A stretch of DNA of 64,000 nucleotides. Source: Syncephalis fuscata (Eukaryota > Zoopagomycota > Zoopagomycetes > Zoopagales > Piptocephalidaceae). The notes under the pieces are model-generated. The model was not told where the DNA came from and did no database searches. It saw only the letters and a list, made by a program, of their open reading frames with translations. A program made the translations under genes and the position numbers. Positions 57,264 through 64,000 of this stretch are shown here, piece by piece (the stretch's first letter is position 1; the number at the start of each line of letters is the position of its first letter). The stretch spans positions 54,115 to 118,114 of the forward strand of contig JAHLTZ010000050.1 in NCBI GenBank assembly GCA_025786725.1, in the 5' to 3' direction.

Positions 57264-59629
57264 CTAATATGCACCTTTATTGAGACGGCATTTTCGGAAG
57301 GGAATTGACCGTTTGGCAGCACCTTGTGATTTGTATTTTGAGTAGCATCGGCGCTTTAGGCGGCGTCGCTGTAAAAGCTTAGACGCTAGCCGCTGCTTCT
57401 TTGTTGTTGGCCCAGATGCTGCTTGTGTTGGTGGTGATGGTGTTGTTATTGGCGTCGTTGGTGGTGGTGATGTTGTTGTTGATGCTTCTGGTTCTTCTTC
57501 ATTTAAAGAAACAACATTAAGTGGTGCAGCCGCATCCACTTGTTCTTCCTCCTCATCAAACCAGTGACAAGCCAGCGCGTCTTCTGCTGTACAACGCGTG
57601 CTACTATCAATGGTCAGTAGCCGCGTTATTAAATCAATAGCTGCGCAATGTTAGTTATTGTTAATAAATAAATATTCAACTTACCTTCATCGCTGAGATG
57701 ATTTCCTTGTTCAAAACCAAGCGGTGTATTTAATACATCTTTTAAATATCCAAAAGCGCCATGCTGAGTATCATAGGGATAATTGCCTAAGTACAGTATA
57801 GAATAGTTAGTACTATATATTGTTTTTGTTTGCACTTACCTGTTAACAACTTATAGAGCGTTATACCTAAGCTCCACATGTCAATGGGTGTCCCATATCC
57901 ATTAACAGTTGATGAGTTTAGCTGGTCACGAAACTCTTGATTTTCGTCGCCTAGTGCAATTGACAATAGATTTTGCCGCATAGTTGATGCCAACATCACC
58001 TCGGGTGCTTTATATGCCATGGTGCCACCACTGCTATATGGCATGGAAGGTCGTATAAACCGAGCCAATCCAAAGTCCGTATATACGACTTTAGGGCACT
58101 CAGAGTCCGCAACCAATAAAATGTTATGAGGCTATTTAATCGTTAATAATAACGCGTAATATTAAATAAATAAATTACCTTGATGTCTAATTATGTGATA
58201 ATAATAGCAATCATTAACAATTATATTGTAGATAAATGAATGTACTTACCACCATGCGCAATATTCAGACTGTGTAAAATCTAATGCATTATTAGCTTTT
58301 TGATTATTAATTTATAATAATACTTACCAAAACACCTTCGAAAAGTTGTTTAAAGATATGTTTTACTTCCATCTCTGGAAGTGGGCCATGGCGGCGAACA
58401 TATCTGGCTAGATCGCCACCTGCCATGTACGGGAGGACTATGTACACATTATGAGCAGTGTATCGCTCATCCAAATACATTACAAAATGAGGATCGCATT
58501 TTATACTACGTAAGGCATTGATCTCATTTATAATGGATTCTTCGTTATTACGACGTGCTACAATCTTTACTGCAACACGTTGACCTGTGTTGCGGTCCAA
58601 TGCCAGACGTACTGCACCAAAGCCGCCTCTGTTACAAATAGTTGGTTGGTTATCTAGTTATTTTATTTAGTCTAACTACTTACTTGCCAAGAAAATCATT
58701 GGTAATTTTATAACGTCGGTGAACGTTCTATAATAGCAATAGCAGTGTTATTTTGGTATCTGATTGTATTTGTAATCTTACCTCGATATACTCTGAACTA
58801 AGTTCTTCTGGCACAATAGTGGCCAGTTTAAGGCTGTACACAGTAAATGTGGCTGCAATGTATAATTAATAATGATAATAATAATGATAATAATAATTAA
58901 TACTTACTTTTACAACCTGGAATCTTAATAAAGCATTTATCGGTATCTTGATCTACTTCGTTTTGAACTACCTTATGGTCATTTACTAAATTAAACGTTA
59001 ATAATTTGATTTCTATTACTTATTAAAACTTACCCATTAAAATTGGCAATCCCATGTTCTAATTTACTAATTAGTAATAAAAATGTTAATAATTATGTAC
59101 TTACCGTGCATGAGACTGTTGTATGGTCCTATGATGATTTATAGTTAATGATTAGTTATTAAAGTGTATAATATACTTACTGCTGATACTGCGAAGCAGA
59201 CTTGTGGCATATCAGCCACATCTAACTGGTAGTCACTATTGAAGATTTGGCATATTGTCAGTTTGATACTATTTATAAACTTAATGTTACTTACCATTGT
59301 TGGCTAGTACCAACGGTAAATTTTACACCGTCTTTTAAGACGTGTTCTAAACAGCTATTGTTTAGATTCAAATATGTTCAATATTATTCCAACACACCTT
59401 GAGGCTCTTCTCCGTATACTTCGAGCCATCCGACAGCGCTATTGCGCTCTTCTTGTGTCAAAGCATCCCAACAAGCTGGAATCTTTGCGTAAAACGCAGT
59501 ACCATTGCCTAGAAGGCTCGATGGCAATACAGCGGTAGAAAGAGCCGCGACAGGCGAGACTGAACGCGGACTAGAGGAAGTGGACTCAGAAGCTGTAGTC
59601 ACCGCTTGTTGATTGTTTGAAGGATTCAT
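57264..59629 (-). CDS. Ser/Thr protein kinase with possible N-terminal FHA domain (CHK2/Rad53-like, tentative)
   Basis: Start 59627-59629. A Ser-rich leader is followed by several tiny exons whose joined sequence (KFTVGTSQQ, DYQLDVADMPQVCFAVSADH, NMGLPILMG) resembles a diverged FHA phosphopeptide-binding domain. The kinase domain follows: GGFGAVRLA loop, VAVKIVARR (Lys), ESIINEINAL (alpha-C Glu), VLPYMAGGDLARYV hinge, catalytic loop read across introns as HGDIKPHN, TDFGLARFI, YKAPEVM, DMWSLGITLYKLLTG. The tail (57264-57540) is Thr/Pro-rich then strongly basic, likely nuclear. FHA plus kinase would fit DNA-damage checkpoint kinases; that assignment is inference. The usual HRD is HGD here. About twelve short introns. 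Confidence 0.72.
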
Positions 59630-62600
59630 GGTTGTAAGATATCAAGTAAAAACAATGGAAATGAGCAATTGTTTAAAGCAAAGAAACAAAAGATGAAAGT
59701 GTAATAGCGACAATGCTTAAAACAAAATGTATGTTTGGCTCACGTTAAATAGTACCATCTGTTTTTTAGACAATTGTAACAATAAAATGAATCGACTTAA
59801 ATACGCTTATAATAGTATAATATCAGTCAGTATTGAAGATAATATAACGATAGTATGTTTTATTTTACAAGTAATCTAGCGTTGCATTTGCTGTAGTATG
59901 TTCTGCTTACTGATGCCATAGTTCTGCCTTAAGTTGTATAGCAAACTATTGCGCATATCGGTATTTTATATAATCACTTGGCTAAGCATGCATGTGCCAC
60001 ATCATACTAGTTTTCATGTTAGCCTTTGCAGTCGATATGGTTACGTGTTTATTCCTGTTTTTACTTCATAGCTTTAACGGACTTTGTAATGTAATATGAA
60101 CAACGTGTATTTTATTTCTATTTAGTAGCATTGAAACTCAATCGGTGAATTATTTTATAGACCATATTTCTAAAGAAAAATAGTCATTTTTATTTAACTA
60201 ATACAGTAATAAATTGTGTGGATCGATTAATCTAATTGTGTGGAATGGCAAGAATGTTGGGGGAAAGTGAAAATACCCGCTAGACCCTGACAATATTGAT
60301 AGCATTGGAAAGAACCACTATTATAGTGGTACAGCTGATTAAGAATGGTCGCATTTGGCTATGTTTCAGTTGTATTAGCCAATTGATTCAACTAGCCAGT
60401 GTAGATATGCTGATTATGCGCGGAAATGACCAGCAAATGGAAGGCAAAAAGTGAGCAAATATGGAAATAAGGAAGGGATTATAATCCAATTTACTGATAA
60501 GATGGTATCTAGCATTAGAAGGTTTCAGTCAGTTGCAGCGCGCCAATGAGCAGCTACCACATACTCTTTACCAACATTGTCCATTCTAATTGGTAGATAT
60601 GTTTTGGGGCAATTTTATAAGGTTGTGCTGAGATTACTTTTGCTCATTACCTCGCCTTCTTCTGTTTCCAGTTGTTAATGTGCTGTAAGCCGTTTGTTAA
60701 TGGTCAGCACCAAATCTAGTAGTTACATCCGGTGGTGTGTGGTCCTCTTGTTGGTTGACCATGAAATACTGTGTTCTTACTTGTGTACTGTATTGAATGT
60801 GTAATATGATATTGCAGACTATTGTATTGTACTGGCTCAATAATTATATGGTTGCCTGTAATAGGCGACTGTATACTAGTGTAGTGCGGAGACATGTGGG
60901 ATGCTAGAGCGTGCAGTGCAGTGTTTAGCAAGTCAGTATTGCTGTGCGCTCCCTCATGTTGATGCGGCGACCTGTGATAGGTGGCTATATGTTAGTGTCC
61001 ACTTGTTTGTAATGCGCACTGGAGGTGTGTGGCAGTAGTCAACTTGCTGAACACTGCCATCACACACTAGATTGGTGTGATATGTGGATAATTTGTGATG
61101 AGTGCCACATATCAACTACTGTTTACTTGTGGGCATTATTAAATGAATTGCAGTATATTACTAGTCTCAAATATCATAGAAAATACCTGGTTCACTAGTG
61201 TCCATGAAGACAATGTTGAGATTTGCTAGGGGATCGTTGGATTTTAGATAGTATTTCTGCGATTGGTTAGAGCGTGGTAAAGATTAAATACTATGTTGTA
61301 ATCATTTGATAATGCAGCAGCATATGGTAATATCCGTTTTTCAAGCGTAATATGCAGTAGTGTTCATTTGCTTAGTTTTACGCATTGGATACAATTGGGT
61401 GAACCAGCAATCTAATGGAGTTTATTACTACATTTGAATTTTTACTGCATATCATATCGTTTATTAAACCGTATTGCCATCTGGCGATGGCTAGTATGAG
61501 CTATGTGCTTCTGACATATGATTTTGCCTTAAAGGGGATCGTCAGTATTCCGGGTGGACGCGTAGTTCTATACTAGATGATCGTCTCGATTAACAACTTT
61601 TTCAGTTTTTTGTATAACACTTAAAATAACACTGTCCAAACAACAAACAACCACACTACATGTACGCTATGAATCATATATGAACAGCGGCTGACTAGAT
61701 GTATGATATTATATTACTACTAAGCAATACTAAAACATTTTTCTATAGTCATTCAAGCATTGGTGCCAGTCAGCAGATACATTTGGGCTATATTTTTATC
61801 ATGCACCATTGTTTCTGCATGCAACTTACAATACCGATTATTACCTTTATTTACATAAATATCAACTGTAGCTGGTGCCAGCACTTGGTATGGTTTTCCA
61901 AATGAAAATATATATTCATTTGGTTTTTTATCCAATCAAGTGCTAATTGCTATTGCTATTGCGTGCTTCTTGGATGTATCGCTTAAATAAATAAAACATC
62001 AGCAGTAGTAAAGTAAAAAGAGAATTATATATATAACAACACTAAGTATATATTTTTGGTATAAAAAATGCCATAGCAGCAAATGATATCATCCGTTCTT
62101 ACAACTGACATTATGCACAGAAGTGAAAATTCAATATTAATCTGAGCTGCCTTACAGTACGGTGTTGAATAGTACTGCATACGTTTACAGAACATTACGG
62201 GTACTGAATGTTGAACAAATCTTTCGTTTATGGCAACTCGCCTATGCTAATTATGCACAATAAACGTGAATGAATATCAATATCGCCTTTTTTTATTGAT
62301 TGATTTGTGTTACGTTGAAAGCCATTCAGCCATTTTGCCACTCCCCAAATCAAACACTACGCTCCCATTTTCCCTTTGGTAGCATCTGTCTCAATACACT
62401 TTACACTCACTAAACGTTTAGTAGCTACAAGATTACCACTGTTTATTGTTTTAAATGTTTTAGTTAAGTAGATGGGTGTGCGGAGTGTAATGTAGTTATG
62501 CTTTTTAGTTATGTTGTTTGATAACACTTCAGATATATAGTCGGCTAAAACTATATAATAATGCGGCGATATTTTAATATGCTGCATAAGTGGTTTCAAT

Positions 62601-64000
62601 ATTGCATGGCTAACTGGCCATACTATTTGGTAAACCTGGATGTTTACTAGGTGCTTGCGTGCGTAGTTACATTGATATAGCTATTTAGCTGTTGAGACGC
62701 ATAAAACTTGTGCTCGAAGATATTTGTTAACCTACAATTTGTATTGATATCTAATATTTTGATGGTGCAAATTTATGTTGTTTAGACAGCTGCTGTTAGT
62801 TGTCATGCTGCATAGAAGTGATAGGATTGTATACAAGTAACGTAGACATTTGCTTCTATGATGATGCAGTTATGAAAGTAGCAGTGGTGACAGCATGAAA
62901 CAGCTATTGTTCCGTGTTATTTTACAACTGAGACGACGTAAGGATTGCTGTTTTGCAACTATGTGTAATAGCTGTCCCAAATTGCTTATTCAATGTGACT
63001 ATACAGCAAACATTATTGCCATAGTTGATTTGCACGTATAATCTTACTAATATAAATTTGAGCAGATATATTTCTTAGTGATGCTTATATTCAACAAGAA
63101 TATAGCCTTATTACATTACTCAATTATTTGGTTTGTAGATTATATTGTATTTGACAATGAAACATTGGTATATTTGCATGAATTTACATATTACAGCTAT
63201 ACAAAAAAAATGAATAGGCTAAGCCAATAGTATTGAGCAAACGAGTAGACATAATGAGTGAGCAAGTTCAATTGGATTTTATTAATACCATAGATAGAGC
63301 CAAAAAAGCAATATTGGATTGCAATACAATGGTATTGTGGTGTACAATAGTTAGTAAATAAACTTGAATGTTTAGCTTTAAATTACAGTACCAACATTTT
63401 ATTGCTTATTGACAATATATAAACCATGTAGAAATAAAATAACATAGAATGCTATAATTGAGCAAGTGAAAGTGCAGAGTGCCGATGATAAGTTATAGCG
63501 TTTACGACAAGATGAATTGATATCTATAATAAATATAGCTAGTAATGAACAAGCAGCTTTTATTAATGGTAGTAGCCAATGAACAGTACACTGATATATA
63601 GCATGATGAATGGACAACGTGCAAATAAAGAAGTGAAATGTATGATAGAAATGACATTGTCATGACAAATAGAATGTAGAGTATAATTATGGTAATTACA
63701 CGGTATCATTTATTATTTATCTTATTAGTACGTTAAGCCTATTTTCTTTTAAAAAGCTTTATTATTCGAATCAAAGTATAGTAGCATGCATACGAGCAGC
63801 AATGCCAATATCTTACCTTTAAAACTATACGATATGGCCGCCACAAGACTAACGGCTGGATAAAAAGCAGACAGACTAAGCCAAAAAGCTAAAGCTAATT
63901 ATTTAGTGGTTCTAATCATGTAAACCAGCTGTTTTGATGCTAGTTGTTAGTGCTATTACCAGCCAATTGAACAAATAAAAGTGATCAGTTCAATGATGAT
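59630..64000. other. 4.4-kb region with no supported gene
   Basis: AT-rich. ORFs at 60716-60931, 61753-61935, 62357-62599 and 63399-63617 have no recognisable domain, signal peptide or exon partner. A 35-residue ORF at 63254-63361 (begins MSEQVQLDFINTIDRAKKAI) has protein-like composition but stands alone. No tRNA, rRNA or clear repeat seen. Confidence 0.4.

Noticed and set aside
1-64000. tRNA or rRNA genes
   Set aside because: I looked for tRNA B-box-like and rRNA-like segments on both strands and found none I could support by eye.

Overview
This window is nuclear DNA of a eukaryote, most likely a fungus. The evidence is protein-coding genes split by short GT-AG introns (mostly 45-80 nt), compact gene spacing between AT-rich repeat tracts, and a recognisable housekeeping set: a PP2C phosphatase, ribosomal protein uS10, an Afg1-type ATPase, MsrB, PRP28, MLH3, SPF30, MED22, a TMEM209-like protein, and a PEX26-like peroxin. 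The assignment to an early-diverging fungus is inference from gene content and AT-richness; no rRNA or other taxonomic marker is present.

Layout. 1-21.5 kb is a nested, duplicated region of genes for secreted proteins. Two copies of a subtilase homolog lie in inverted orientation at its ends (1-1250 minus; 19639-21465 plus). Between them are two direct copies of a small putative secreted protein (6112-6294; 12429-12623). At the centre is an extraordinary gene, 8289-10588. Housekeeping genes (ptc1, uS10, an alpha/beta hydrolase, AFG1, msrB) are interspersed. 22.4-45.2 kb is an ordinary gene-dense block: CLYBL-like lyase, PRP28, a 7TM protein, MLH3, SPF30, a coiled-coil protein, PEX26-like, MED22, TMEM209-like. 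45.2-57.2 kb is a repeat region dominated by a palindromic/tandem element of about 2.2 kb built around a 10-bp GC-rich minisatellite. A kinase gene with a possible FHA domain follows (57.3-59.6 kb), then 4.4 kb with no gene I can support.

The main discovery is the gene at 8289-10588. Exon 1 encodes a signal peptide and ends at a dibasic Arg-Arg site. It is followed by 26 consecutive internal micro-exons, 24 of exactly 3 nt and two of 6 nt, each between an AG acceptor and a GTAAGN donor and separated by related introns of 76-80 nt. Every intron is phase 1. Joined in the phase set by exon 1, the micro-exons give an open frame that adds one residue per exon (two for the 6-nt exons). The result is a 31-residue peptide with six cysteines, C-X3-C-X2-C-X5-C-X3-C-X3-C, with a stop codon 11 nt into the last exon. 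The repeating unit is therefore intron plus codon-sized exon, apparently grown by tandem duplication.

Caution: several strongly conserved genes contain isolated 1-nt indels, mostly at homopolymers (ptc1, uS10, msrB, the coiled-coil gene, subtilase copy 2). This looks like uncorrected long-read consensus error, so frame breaks here should not be taken at face value as pseudogenization.
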